NCBI RefSeq assembly: GCF_050485565.1
Contig: NZ_JBJHBQ010000007.1
Span: 130,513 to 194,512, forward strand
Length of the DNA stretch: 64,000 nt
DNA from: Glycocaulis sp050485565
GTDB lineage: Bacteria > Pseudomonadota > Alphaproteobacteria > Caulobacterales > Maricaulaceae
Direction of reading: 5' to 3'
Under the pieces are notes generated by a model. That model had not been told where the DNA came from. It ran no database searches and was given only the letters and a program-made list of their open reading frames with translations. The first letter of the stretch is position 1; each line of letters opens with the position of its first letter. The translations under genes were made by a program, and so were the position numbers. This document shows positions 17,762-26,949 of this stretch, piece after piece.

Positions 17762-18406
17762 ATGGAACTTGAATTCTTCAGCCGGTTCATCGCCGCGCTT
17801 TTCGCGATGATCAACCCGCTTGCCGCCATGCCGGTCTTTCTGTCCCTGACGGCCGGAAACACACCGCAGGCACAACGCAAAATGGCCATTCAGGCGGCGA
17901 TTGCCACCGTGATCGCCTGCTTTGCCATCGCGATTGCGGGCAAGTTTGTGCTGGGCCTGTTCGGCATCGGAATCGACAGTTTCCGCATTGCGGGTGGCAT
18001 TCTGCTCTTCACCATTGCGCTGACGATGATTTCCGGCGCGCGCCACACCTCCAGCGCAGGCACAGAGCGCGAGCGCGCCACGCAGGAGAATATCGACAAT
18101 CCGGCGATCTATCCCTTCACCATCCCGATGACGGTCGGCCCCGGCACGATCACCACGCTCATCATCTTCTCCGAGCAGGCGTCCACCAGCCCGGTAAAGA
18201 TGGGGGTTTTCGCCGCCGTCGTGCTGATCGTGGTCGGCCTGCTGCTGGCAGCCCTGCTGGTCGCGCCCTTCCTTGACCGGATGGTCTCGCACAGCGCGCG
18301 CACGGTCTCCATCCGGATCATGGGGATCATCCTGGCCGCGCTGGCGGTCGAGTTCGTCATTACCGGCCTTCGCGGCTCCGGCCTGATCGCGCTGAACGGG
18401 ATGTAG
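17762..18406 (+). CDS. MarC-family integral membrane protein
   Basis: A 214-residue protein with six hydrophobic segments and the MarC-family features NPLAAMPVFLSLT in helix 1-loop 1, FRIAGGILLFTIALTMI, and PFTIPMTVGPGTITT in the middle. MarC/YchE-type proteins are inner-membrane proteins of uncertain function; some have been linked to small amino-acid transport, and an early proposed role of MarC in multiple antibiotic resistance is not supported. The ATG at 17762 starts the first membrane helix; earlier in-frame codons would add an unlikely basic tail. It converges with the aspartokinase-decarboxylase gene, the two stop codons being inside one palindrome. Confidence 0.85.
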   Translation: MELEFFSRFIAALFAMINPLAAMPVFLSLTAGNTPQAQRKMAIQAAIATVIACFAIAIAGKFVLGLFGIGIDSFRIAGGILLFTIALTMISGARHTSSAGTERERATQENIDNPAIYPFTIPMTVGPGTITTLIIFSEQASTSPVKMGVFAAVVLIVVGLLLAALLVAPFLDRMVSHSARTVSIRIMGIILAALAVEFVITGLRGSGLIALNGM

Positions 18407-18421
18407 GCGAACGCCTACATC
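18400..18421. terminator. palindrome spanning both convergent stop codons
   Basis: GATGTAGGCG (18400-18409) and CGCCTACATC (18412-18421) are perfect inverted repeats around AA. The TAG of the MarC-like gene and the TAG of the kinase-decarboxylase gene lie in opposite arms, eight bases apart. No T-run follows on either strand, so it could be a rho-assisted bidirectional stop rather than a classical terminator. Confidence 0.5.
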
Positions 18422-20988
18422 ACCGCTTCGTCCGCCGGGTCGCGCAGATTGTAGCGCGAGCTCATCACCGCGCCATACGCGCCCGCCTCGGCAATCAGGA
18501 TGACATCGCCTTCGCGCGTTTCCGGCATCAACCGGTCAGCGCCCAGAAGGTCCGCGCTCTCGCAGATCGGCCCGACAATCGAGGCAAGTCCGGCAGGTGC
18601 CTCTCCCAGCCGGGAAAGGTTCACGATCTCGTGGCGAGCGCCATAGAGCGCCGGGCGGATCAGCGAATTCATGCCCGTGCTGATGCCGATGAAGCGGGTG
18701 CCAAAGCTCATCTTCACCTGCGTGACACGGGCCAGCAGCACGCCCGCCTCGGCCACCAGATAACGCCCCGGCTCCATCCACAGTTCAACCCCGTCCAGCG
18801 CACGCTTCACGCCCGCCAGCTCGCGGTCAACTACAGCCAGATCCAGAATAGGCGCCTCCGGACTGTCCGGCACGCCCAGCCCGCCGCCGACATTGATGAT
18901 CTTCACGCCGCCTATGCCCGCTGCGGCCTCGCCCAGTATGCGGCCGATCTCGCGCCAGTGCCCGGCCTCGGTAATGCCTGAACCGGCATGAGCGTGCAGA
19001 CCCTTTACGCTCGCGCCAGCGGCTTTCGCCAGCTCGGCAGCATGGCCGATCTGCTCCAGCGGAATGCCGAACTTCGCCTTCGGTCCCGCCGTGCGCACAT
19101 GCTCGTGATGGCCGCGCGGGCGGTCCGGGTTGACGCGCAATACGATCTCCTTGCCCGCGAACAGGTCCGGCCATTCGCGAAGCGGGTGCAGCCCGTCAAT
19201 CGTCAGGTGCGTGCCGAGCGCCATAGCCGCTTCGTACTCGTCGCGCGGGGCAAAGTTCGGCGTGAAGAGGATGCGGGCAGCGGGCAGATCGGGAAGGGTT
19301 TCGCGCACGCGCGCCACCTCGCCCATCGACACGCACTCAAACCCGATGCCAGAGGCTTCCACCGTGCGCAGCACATCGGGGTGCGGGTTGGCCTTCATGG
19401 CAAACCAGGCCGCATCCACGCTGGACAGCCCTGCAACAGCGCGCGAGCGCGCCGCCACCGTCTCCAGCTCATAAACGTAGAGACCGCCACTCTGCGGTGC
19501 CTGCGCCAGCAGCTCTTCCCTTCGCGCTTCCCACCAGGGGGCGGGCCGCACGGGGGCCGATGTCTTGACCGCCGGGGCATTGATCTCGGCCCAGCTCGGC
19601 CCGAACACGCGGTCTTCGGGCATCTGACCGATCAGGCTTTCATGCAGGTTCTTGGCCAGCGCCGCACCATCGGCCTCGTCCACCACCACGGTGAAATTGA
19701 GGTCATTGGCCGCCTGGCTGACCAGATGCACCGGCTTTTGCTGGAAGGCTTCAAAGGCGGGCGCAAGCTGGTGGAGAATACGGCGAATCCCATAACCCAC
19801 CATCGAGACAGCCGCCTTGCCCTCCTCTATGCGTACCCGGCAGAGCGGGGCGAGCGCCGCACGCAACATGTCGAGGCGCGCCGCATCAAGCCCCGGATCT
19901 GGGTCCAGCGAGACGGTGACATTGGTCTCCGAGGTAGAGACCTGATCGACCGAAATCCCGCACTGCTTGAAGGCCGCAAAAATGTCGGCAAGGAAGCCCG
20001 CCTGACGCCACATGCCAGAGCCTTCCATCACGACAAGGCGCACACCCGTTTTTACCGACACCGCCTTCAGGCGCGGGGCGTCATCGCCCGGCTCGCCGGT
20101 AATGCGCGTGCCGGGCAGATCGGGGCGGAAGGTGTCTTTCACCAGCATGGGAATGCCCGCGCGCCGCGCCGGACCGACCGAGCGCGGATGGAGCACCTTG
20201 CCACCCATCGTGGCGATTTCCTGCGCTTCCTCATAGCTGAGCGCGGTCAGCATGCGCGCCCCGTCTGTCAGGCGCGGATCGGCACTGAAGAGTCCCGGTA
20301 CATCAGTCCAGATTTCCACCCGCGCCGCACCGGCGCGCGCTGCGAAATAGGCCGCAGACGTATCTGACCCGCCCCGGCCCAGCAGCACCGTGCCGCCGCC
20401 CACGCGCGAGGCGATAAAGCCCTGGGTGAGGATCACGTCATGGGGCGCAAGACGGGCAATCAGCGCCTCGTCGCGCTCCTCGCTGACACCGTTATCGAGC
20501 CAGCTGCGTGTTTCATCATTGGTGTTGGTACCGGTTAGCACGTCGCGTGCATCAAGCCCCTCAGCCGCCACGCCCAGCTTTTTCAGCAATGCAAGGCCCA
20601 GCGCGGAGGCCATCAGTTCGCCCAGCGCCATCGTCTCGGCCCGCACACGCGCGCTCGCTTCGCCCACCAGCGCCATGCCCGCGGCAAGCGCATCAAGACG
20701 GGTGAACCAAGGGGCCAGTATCGCCGCGCCGTCCAGCCCTGCCTCGCTGGCAAAATCGAGATGGCGCTGGCGGATGGCCGCCGCAGCCGCTTCGCCCTCG
20801 CCCGCCAGTGCAAGGCCGGGGAGCGCTTCGAGCAGGTTGGAAATGCCCGAGAGGGCCGAATGCACGATCAGCACGCGCTCACCATCGGCCAGGCGTTTTC
20901 GGGCCAGACGCGCAATGATTTCCCAGTTTTTCGGGCGGGCTACCGAAGTGCCGCCAAACTTCATTACGATGAGGGAACGCGCCGTCAT
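18415..20988 (-). CDS. lysC/lysA: bifunctional aspartate kinase / diaminopimelate decarboxylase
   Basis: An 857-residue fusion of the first and last enzymes of lysine biosynthesis. Residues about 1-460 are aspartate kinase: MKFGGTS at 9-15, GRGGSDTSA, the ATMGGKVLHPRSV segment, and an ACT regulatory region (about 310-450, with STSETNVTVSLD). Residues about 480-857 are a fold-III PLP decarboxylase: the PLP lysine in FAMKANPHP, HAHAGSGI, NVGGGLGV, EPGRYLVAEAG, and the active-site CESAD with AGAYGAVMSSRYN. All key residues are present in both halves, so both activities are expected. Fused forms are known in Xanthomonadaceae; separate genes are usual in alphaproteobacteria. Lysine inhibition through the ACT part is likely but unproven here. 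Confidence 0.93.
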   Translation of the reverse strand: MTARSLIVMKFGGTSVARPKNWEIIARLARKRLADGERVLIVHSALSGISNLLEALPGLALAGEGEAAAAAIRQRHLDFASEAGLDGAAILAPWFTRLDALAAGMALVGEASARVRAETMALGELMASALGLALLKKLGVAAEGLDARDVLTGTNTNDETRSWLDNGVSEERDEALIARLAPHDVILTQGFIASRVGGGTVLLGRGGSDTSAAYFAARAGAARVEIWTDVPGLFSADPRLTDGARMLTALSYEEAQEIATMGGKVLHPRSVGPARRAGIPMLVKDTFRPDLPGTRITGEPGDDAPRLKAVSVKTGVRLVVMEGSGMWRQAGFLADIFAAFKQCGISVDQVSTSETNVTVSLDPDPGLDAARLDMLRAALAPLCRVRIEEGKAAVSMVGYGIRRILHQLAPAFEAFQQKPVHLVSQAANDLNFTVVVDEADGAALAKNLHESLIGQMPEDRVFGPSWAEINAPAVKTSAPVRPAPWWEARREELLAQAPQSGGLYVYELETVAARSRAVAGLSSVDAAWFAMKANPHPDVLRTVEASGIGFECVSMGEVARVRETLPDLPAARILFTPNFAPRDEYEAAMALGTHLTIDGLHPLREWPDLFAGKEIVLRVNPDRPRGHHEHVRTAGPKAKFGIPLEQIGHAAELAKAAGASVKGLHAHAGSGITEAGHWREIGRILGEAAAGIGGVKIINVGGGLGVPDSPEAPILDLAVVDRELAGVKRALDGVELWMEPGRYLVAEAGVLLARVTQVKMSFGTRFIGISTGMNSLIRPALYGARHEIVNLSRLGEAPAGLASIVGPICESADLLGADRLMPETREGDVILIAEAGAYGAVMSSRYNLRDPADEAVM

Positions 20989-21158
20989 GGCATCTGCCTT
21001 GTCAATCGGGTCCGCAAAACGGGACGGAAGACCCTTCCTTTAGCGGTTATGCTGCGCCGCGCAACGGGTCTGCCTGTTTGCACTTCACCCACCGTCATGC
21101 CAGTGACACGCCACCGCGCTATCGCACCTTGGATATCTGCCGCCTGTCAGAGGGAAAC

Positions 21159-22442
21159 ATGATGACGCCGTTCCGCACCCTGATCGCCCTTACAGCCTTG
21201 CTTGGCCTTGCCGCGTGCGCCAGTACGGACACCGCCCGGCAGGCCCAGCACGCACCGGTAGACGAGCCAATCGTGCTGATGATCGGCGTGGACGGGCTGA
21301 GCGCCGGGGCGCTTGATCTGTTCGAGGCACCCCACATGCAGGCGCTGGCGGCGCGGGGTATCCGCCCTGAAGCCATGGTGCCGGTCATGCCCAGCGTCAC
21401 CTTCACCAATTTCTATTCGCTGGCGACCGGGCTCTATCCCGAAGATCACGGCATGATCAACAACCACCCGTTCGATCGCGAGCTCAATGAGGGCTTCGTC
21501 AATCCGATGAGCGCGCAGGACAGCCGCTGGTGGAGCGGTGAGCCGATCTGGATCACCGCCGAGCGGCAGGGCCTGCCAACCTCCATCATGTTCTGGCTCG
21601 GCTCTGAAGTGGAGTTTGACGGCGACCGCCCCACCCGCTGGACCCCTTACGAGCACAACAAGCCCTATCAGGATCGCGTGGACGAGGTGCTGGCCTGGTT
21701 TGACGGGCCGGAAGGCGAGCGTCCGCGCTTTGCTGCCGTTTATTTCGATCTCGTTGACTCAATCGGCCACCGTGCCGGGGCCGACACGCCCGAAGTGGGT
21801 GCGGCCATCGCCACGGTGGACGGCTATATCGGCCAGCTCGTCGCCGGGCTGGAGGCACGCGGCCTCATGGATCGCACGCATATCCTGATCGTTTCCGATC
21901 ACGGCATGGCGACCAACCCGGAAGAGAATGTCATCTATTTCGATGACTTCATGGACCTCTCAACCGTCTATGTCCCCGAAGTGCAAGGGCGCAGCGGCAA
22001 TGGTTTCCGCCCGTTCGTGAACGTGTATGGCGAGCCCGACGCCATCGAGGCGGCCTACCAGTCCCTGCAGGGCGCGCATCCGCACATGCGCGCCTGGAAG
22101 CGGGGCGAAATGCCCGACCATTTCCGCTTCGATCACCCCACGCGCGGGCCAGACCTCTTCATACTGGCCGATCCGGGCTGGATTCTGAGCGCGCGCTCCC
22201 TGCCCCTTGGCAGTCCCTGGCGTTCGGTCGGCGTACACGGCTATGACGTGGCAGACCCTGTCATGCATGCAGGCTTCATCGCGGCTGGGCCGATGTTCCC
22301 AGAGGGCACCCGCCCGGCAGCATTCGAGAGCGTGAATGTCTATCTGCTGATCGCCTGCATTCTGGGGCTGGAACCTGCCGAGACCGAGGGCGACCCGGCG
22401 GTGATCTCTGCGCTGACCGGCGGACGCTGCGAGGTGGGGTAA
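21159..22442 (+). CDS. alkaline-phosphatase-superfamily lipoprotein, NPP-type phosphodiesterase
   Basis: A 427-residue lipoprotein (lipobox LAAC close to residue 20) related to type I phosphodiesterase/nucleotide pyrophosphatases. The first metal-binding Asp is in MIGVDGLSAG; the nucleophile Thr is in PSVTFTNFYSLATGLYPEDHG; further metal ligands are in VYFDLVDSIGHRAG, VSDHGM and the C-terminal VHGYD. It should cleave phosphodiester or pyrophosphate bonds of nucleotides or lipids at the periplasmic face. The ATG at 21159 has AGAGGG upstream and begins the signal; upstream in-frame sequence is not signal-like. The AMP nucleosidase gene follows on the same strand, which would suit nucleotide salvage; that link is inference. 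Confidence 0.85.
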   Translation: MMTPFRTLIALTALLGLAACASTDTARQAQHAPVDEPIVLMIGVDGLSAGALDLFEAPHMQALAARGIRPEAMVPVMPSVTFTNFYSLATGLYPEDHGMINNHPFDRELNEGFVNPMSAQDSRWWSGEPIWITAERQGLPTSIMFWLGSEVEFDGDRPTRWTPYEHNKPYQDRVDEVLAWFDGPEGERPRFAAVYFDLVDSIGHRAGADTPEVGAAIATVDGYIGQLVAGLEARGLMDRTHILIVSDHGMATNPEENVIYFDDFMDLSTVYVPEVQGRSGNGFRPFVNVYGEPDAIEAAYQSLQGAHPHMRAWKRGEMPDHFRFDHPTRGPDLFILADPGWILSARSLPLGSPWRSVGVHGYDVADPVMHAGFIAAGPMFPEGTRPAAFESVNVYLLIACILGLEPAETEGDPAVISALTGGRCEVG

Positions 22443-22548
22443 CTCTCCCTCGTCTGGTCTGCAAACCACCTCCCCGCTTGGCCTTCGCGATGTGACGGGC
22501 TATCGAGGGGAGGATGAGTCTGTTTGCCACTGGGAAGGATGCTTACGC

Positions 22549-22764
22549 ATGTCCAACGCGCCACACCGCATTACCTTTATCGCCAAGACCTTCTCCGCTG
22601 CGGCGCTGGAGTTTCATCGCGGGCGGATGTCCGAGCGCGGCTACCGCATGGAAGGGCGCATCGAGCCGACCGTGTTCCAGCGCATCAATGATGACGGCTC
22701 CACCAGCGACGAGTTCGGTGGCGAACCGGTCTTCACGGTGACCTTCACCAAGCGCGAAGAATAG
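22549..22764 (+). CDS. small conserved-looking protein upstream of amn, 71 aa
   Basis: A 71-residue soluble protein starting MSNAPHRITFIAKTFS, with GGAAGGA upstream of the ATG. It has the appearance of a small beta-alpha-beta protein: a basic, aromatic N-terminal part, GYRMEGRIEPTVFQR, and a C-terminal strand VFTVTFTKRE. I do not recognise the family. Its stop is 15 bp before the GTG of the AMP nucleosidase gene, which has its own AGGAAGG, so the two are likely one transcript. A role linked to nucleotide salvage is only suggested by position. Confidence 0.65.
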   Translation: MSNAPHRITFIAKTFSAAALEFHRGRMSERGYRMEGRIEPTVFQRINDDGSTSDEFGGEPVFTVTFTKREE

Positions 22765-22779
22765 GAAGGCATAGGCACC

Positions 22780-24279
22780 GTGCTGCCCGCCAGCCCTGTC
22801 CGGCCCGAGGCCGTTGCTGATACGTTTGAACCCGCCACCAGCGCCGGACAGGCCGTTGATCGCTTGAGCGCGCTATATACCCGCTCGGTGAAGGCATTGC
22901 GCGCGGCGCTCAAAACCTATCTGGATGGCGGGCTGCCGCCGGGCGGAGCGGACCGGGCATCGGGCCTTTTTGCCTACCCTGAGCTGCGCATCACATACCA
23001 GCCCGACGGGCCGGTACCGCCCCTGAGCCGGGCCTTCGGCAAGTTTTCCGAAAGCGGGGTCTATACCCAGACGATCACGCATCCTGAGCTCTTCCGCGAC
23101 TATCTGATGACGCAGATCAGCCTGCTTCAGGAAGAGTATGACGTGCTGGTGGAGACCGGGATTTCCACGCAGGAAATTCCCTTCTCCTACGTGCTGGATG
23201 GCGCCGAAGACCTCGACATGGACGGCGCAGCACCAGCCGAGCTGGTGCGCCACTTCCCCTATGCGGACCTGTCGCGCATCGACGATGCCCTGCCCAATGG
23301 CGAGCGCCCCTCCATTCCCGGCACGCCGCGCCCGCTTTCCCTGTTTGACGGCGCACGCACCGACTACTCGCTACAGCGCATCAAGCACTATACCGGCACG
23401 CCGTTCGAGGATGTGCAGGACTTCATCCTGTTCACCAACTACCACCGCTATGTGGATGCGTTCGTGGCGTGGGCGGCAGAACAGCTCAAGGCAGACAACG
23501 AGTATGAGTCGCTATCGGCTGCCGGGTTCGTGCATGTCGATGCCGGCACCAAGGATCCGCTTGGCGTGGTCGAGAGCGCACCCTGGCGTCGCTTCCAGAT
23601 GCCGGCCTATCACTTGAAGGCACCGGGACGGCGCGGCATCACGCTGGTCAATATCGGTGTCGGCCCGTCCAACGCGAAGAATATCACCGACCATCTGGCC
23701 GTGCTGCGCCCCGAATGCTGGCTGATGATCGGCCATTGCGGCGGGCTTCGCCACTCCCAGCGCCTGGGCGATTATGTGCTGGCCCACGCCTATCTGCGCT
23801 ATGATGCGGTGCTGGACCGTGACCTGCCGGTGGAAATCCCGATCCCGGCCATCGCGGAAATCCAGATCGCCCTGCAGGATGCGGTGAAACGCGTCTCCGG
23901 CGACAAGGGCGAGGCGCTCAAACGCCGCCTGCGCACCGGCACCGTCGTCACCCATGCCGACCGCAACTGGGAGCTGCGCTACCTGCAGGAGGCCCGGCGC
24001 ATCAACCAGTCACGCTCCATTGCCGTCGACATGGAAAGCGCGACGATTGCCGCCAATGGTTTCCGTCTGCGTGTACCTTACGGGACGCTTTTATGCGTCT
24101 CCGACAAGCCGCTGCATGGCGAGCTGAAACTGCCAGGCGCCGCCAACCGCTTCTACAACAAGTCAGTATCAGAGCACCTGCTGGCGGGTATCGAAACGGT
24201 CCACATCCTCAAAGAAGCAGGCTCCGAAGCCCTGCACTCGCGCAAGCTGCGCAGCTTTGACGAGCCGCCCTTCCGATAA
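22780..24279 (+). CDS. amn: AMP nucleosidase
   Basis: A 499-residue protein matching Amn, which hydrolyses AMP to adenine and ribose 5-phosphate in the cytoplasm. The N-terminal AMP-nucleosidase-specific domain (about 1-190) is followed by the phosphorylase-like catalytic domain, with GVGPSNAKNITDHLAVLRPE and the nucleoside-phosphorylase signature MIGHCGGLRHSQRLGDYVLA, and SIAVDMESATIAANGFRLR, which holds the ribose-binding Met-Glu. Length is close to the E. coli enzyme (484). It starts at GTG with AGGAAGG upstream. It follows the 71-residue gene and a phosphodiesterase, which would supply AMP if nucleotides are the substrate. Confidence 0.93.
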   Translation: MLPASPVRPEAVADTFEPATSAGQAVDRLSALYTRSVKALRAALKTYLDGGLPPGGADRASGLFAYPELRITYQPDGPVPPLSRAFGKFSESGVYTQTITHPELFRDYLMTQISLLQEEYDVLVETGISTQEIPFSYVLDGAEDLDMDGAAPAELVRHFPYADLSRIDDALPNGERPSIPGTPRPLSLFDGARTDYSLQRIKHYTGTPFEDVQDFILFTNYHRYVDAFVAWAAEQLKADNEYESLSAAGFVHVDAGTKDPLGVVESAPWRRFQMPAYHLKAPGRRGITLVNIGVGPSNAKNITDHLAVLRPECWLMIGHCGGLRHSQRLGDYVLAHAYLRYDAVLDRDLPVEIPIPAIAEIQIALQDAVKRVSGDKGEALKRRLRTGTVVTHADRNWELRYLQEARRINQSRSIAVDMESATIAANGFRLRVPYGTLLCVSDKPLHGELKLPGAANRFYNKSVSEHLLAGIETVHILKEAGSEALHSRKLRSFDEPPFR

Positions 24280-24285
24280 CAGACG

Positions 24286-24690
24286 CTAATCGGCTTTCGG
24301 CTTCCAGAAAAACAGGAAGACGGCGCCACCAACAAGCAGCACGAAGTTCGCCCCATTGAGTGTCAGTAAATACACTCGCGCCCACACGCCGCTCACCGCT
24401 TCCAGAACGATATAGGTGGTCGCGGACGCCTCTCCGCTGCTGGCGAACACGCCCAGCTCGCTGTAGAGACCCACAAGATGCTGGCCGGTATGGGCGGCGG
24501 ACTGCACCATCACGAACCAGCCGAGAGCATAGAGCAGGAAGACCGCCGTTTTCATCTGCCAGCCGGAGCGGTGGACAAAGAAATACACCGCAACGATCAG
24601 CGCAAACGTAAGCCCGATCATCTGGGTAATGGTGACGTCAAGCATCTGACGCGCGGCCAGCACCTGAGATAGCAGTTCTGCTTCGTTCAC
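24286..24690 (-). CDS. hypothetical four-helix membrane protein
   Basis: A 134-residue protein with three or four hydrophobic segments (MIGLTFALIVAVYFFV, TAVFLLYALGWFVMVQ, and a C-terminal ANFVLLVGGAVFLFFW). I chose the GTG at 24690 because GGGAGGG is just upstream; a TTG nine codons earlier would add a basic tail. No family is recognised. It is convergent with amn (six bases between the stops) and lies 69 bp beyond the stop of the gene on its own strand at 24760-26823 in the reverse sense, i.e. it is transcribed after it. Confidence 0.6.
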   Translation of the reverse strand: MNEAELLSQVLAARQMLDVTITQMIGLTFALIVAVYFFVHRSGWQMKTAVFLLYALGWFVMVQSAAHTGQHLVGLYSELGVFASSGEASATTYIVLEAVSGVWARVYLLTLNGANFVLLVGGAVFLFFWKPKAD

Positions 24691-24759
24691 GGGCCTGCCC
24701 TCCCCCTTGCCCGCCAACCCTAGGCGGGTGGTGACGGCAGGTAAAGCAGAAGCGGCTTC

Positions 24760-26823
24760 CTAGGCTCGCCGCGCGGGCGCAACCGGCGTAGCAACACGCT
24801 CGCCGCTAATGCGGATACGCGTTCCCAGCTGCGCGACGATATCCATCGGCGCAGGCCGGCCGAGCAGGAAGCCCTGCCCCTCATCGCAGCTTTCCAGATG
24901 CAGAAGGTCCAGCTGTTCCTGCGTCTCGATGCCTTCGGCCAGCACCGGAATGGAGAGGCTCTTGGCCAGCGCCAGCACGGCACGCACAACGGCCAGCGAC
25001 CGCTGGTCGGTCTTCAGCTCGTCGGTGAAGGATTTGTCCAGCTTGATCTTGTCGAACGGGAAGGTCCGCAGCGTGTCCAGCGAGGAGTAGCCCGTACCAA
25101 AATCATCAAGCGCAATCGACACGCCCAGCGCCTTGATCTGGCGCATGATATGCAGTGACTGGGCCTTGTCCTTGATAAGCGCGGTCTCGGTCAGCTCGAT
25201 CTCCAGGCGCGCAGGCGGCAGGCCGGTCTCGATCAGCACCTGATGGATCTGCTGGGGCAGGCCAATATGGGTCAGCTGGATGGCTGACAGGTTCACGGCG
25301 ACCTTGTGCGGATGCGGCCAGGACGCCGCATCGAGGCAAGCCTTGCGCAGCACCCAGTCACCCAGCGGCAGGATCAGCCCGTTCGCTTCGGCCAGGGGAA
25401 TAAAGTCCACCGGCGAAATCGCGCCCTTCTCCGGATGCGTCCAGCGCAGCAGCGCTTCATAGCCGCGCACCTCACCTGTCCCGATGGCCGTCTGGACCTG
25501 ATAGTGCAGCGCGAGCTCGTTGTTCTCGATGGCAAGGCGCAAATCATTGGCAAGCTGGCGGCGTTCACGCACAACTTCGCCCAGCTCCGAATTGTAGAAG
25601 CAGACATTAGCCAGCGGATCGGACTTTGCCCGGTACATGGCCAGGTCCGCATTTCGTACCAGCGTCTCGCGGTCATCACCGTCACGCGGGTATACGGCTA
25701 CACCAATACTGCCACCGGTAGAGGTTTCCAGCGCGCCATAAGTGATGGGCTCTGCAAGGAGCGCTTCAAGCTGCTGGACCAGCTTTTGCAGTTCATTTTC
25801 ATCTGCGGTTTTCAGAATGATGCAGAACTCGTCTCCGCCCAGACGGGCAGCGAAATGGCGGCCGCCGTCAAACTTGCGCAGGCGCTCAGCCAGTTCACAC
25901 AGCACATGATCGCCCGCTGCATGGCCCCAGCCATCATTGATCTCCTTGAAGCGGTTCAGATCAATCGCCGCTACGGCAGTGCTGCCTGAATACTGACCTG
26001 CCAGGCGCGCATCCAGGCGCGCGGAAAAGCTGGTCCGGTTAGGCAGGCCGGTCAGCGGGTCGTGCAGGGCCATATGGCGCAGTTGCGCATCAGACGCCTC
26101 GCGCATGCGCTTCTCGATATAGAAGGTGGCAAGTCCGGTGCCCAGGATCAGCACGCCGGCAATGGCCACCGCGACGGCCATCACCGTAAAGGCTTCCGAG
26201 CTGGCGCCGGGCTGATAGCCGTTGATCGGGTCCACCATGAAGGCGGCCATGCCCGTAAAGTGCAAAAGCACAATGCCAGCCACCAGCGTCAGGGACGGCA
26301 CCATGCAGCGCCAGCCGCCCTGCCAGCGCACCGCCAGCTGCAGTGCAGCCGCACTGAAAATGACCGCAAGTGCTATCGCCGCAGCAATATAGCCCGCATC
26401 CCAGGTGACGATGCCATCAACCCGGTAGGCAAACATGCCGGTAAAGTGCATGGCGCTGACGGTGAGGCCCAGCAGCGCACCGCCAAATACGGGCGCAAAC
26501 TTCAGCACGCGGTTGGTGGCGACCAGAAAGGCGGCGCCGGAGCCCGCTATGGCAATAAGCCCTGACGCAATGGTCAGCCACGCATCAAGGGTGACAGCGG
26601 TTCCAGGCTGGTAGCCCAGCATGGCGATAAAGTGGGTTGTCCAGATGGCAGACCCGGCGCAGACGGCCGCGAGAAACGCCCAGCCAATGCGCGCCATTCC
26701 GTCTGCAAGCGCAACCTGCCGGTACAGGCGTATCGTGACGGTAGCCCCGACCACGCACATAACGGCCGCAAGCAGAACAAACCACAGATTATGCTCTGTG
26801 AAGAGACACGTGAAAACGCGCAT
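24760..26823 (-). CDS. MHYT-GGDEF-EAL cyclic-di-GMP signalling protein
   Basis: A 687-residue membrane protein. The N-terminal ~240 residues have seven hydrophobic segments with MHYT-type motifs (HFIAM, HFTGM twice), thought to sense diatomic gases through bound metal. A diguanylate cyclase domain follows with an intact active site (LGGDEFCII), then a phosphodiesterase domain with YEALLRW and DDFGTGYSSL intact. Both opposing activities could therefore be present. The ATG at 26823 is chosen because MHYT proteins begin with this MRVFTCLFTEHNLW segment and AGGTGGGG lies upstream. It is divergent from the phosphatase gene, with an AT-rich 126-bp gap. Confidence 0.92.
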   Translation of the reverse strand: MRVFTCLFTEHNLWFVLLAAVMCVVGATVTIRLYRQVALADGMARIGWAFLAAVCAGSAIWTTHFIAMLGYQPGTAVTLDAWLTIASGLIAIAGSGAAFLVATNRVLKFAPVFGGALLGLTVSAMHFTGMFAYRVDGIVTWDAGYIAAAIALAVIFSAAALQLAVRWQGGWRCMVPSLTLVAGIVLLHFTGMAAFMVDPINGYQPGASSEAFTVMAVAVAIAGVLILGTGLATFYIEKRMREASDAQLRHMALHDPLTGLPNRTSFSARLDARLAGQYSGSTAVAAIDLNRFKEINDGWGHAAGDHVLCELAERLRKFDGGRHFAARLGGDEFCIILKTADENELQKLVQQLEALLAEPITYGALETSTGGSIGVAVYPRDGDDRETLVRNADLAMYRAKSDPLANVCFYNSELGEVVRERRQLANDLRLAIENNELALHYQVQTAIGTGEVRGYEALLRWTHPEKGAISPVDFIPLAEANGLILPLGDWVLRKACLDAASWPHPHKVAVNLSAIQLTHIGLPQQIHQVLIETGLPPARLEIELTETALIKDKAQSLHIMRQIKALGVSIALDDFGTGYSSLDTLRTFPFDKIKLDKSFTDELKTDQRSLAVVRAVLALAKSLSIPVLAEGIETQEQLDLLHLESCDEGQGFLLGRPAPMDIVAQLGTRIRISGERVATPVAPARRA

Positions 26824-26949
26824 CAGATAACCCCACCTAGCGGCGCTTTTTATATGTTTGGCCACTTTGATAGAGCTTATAGGTTAAATTTCCCTGTTCA
26901 GGCGTGCGCAAGCCTTGCTGGCCGCGCCCGGGCGGGCTAGGTGATGGCC

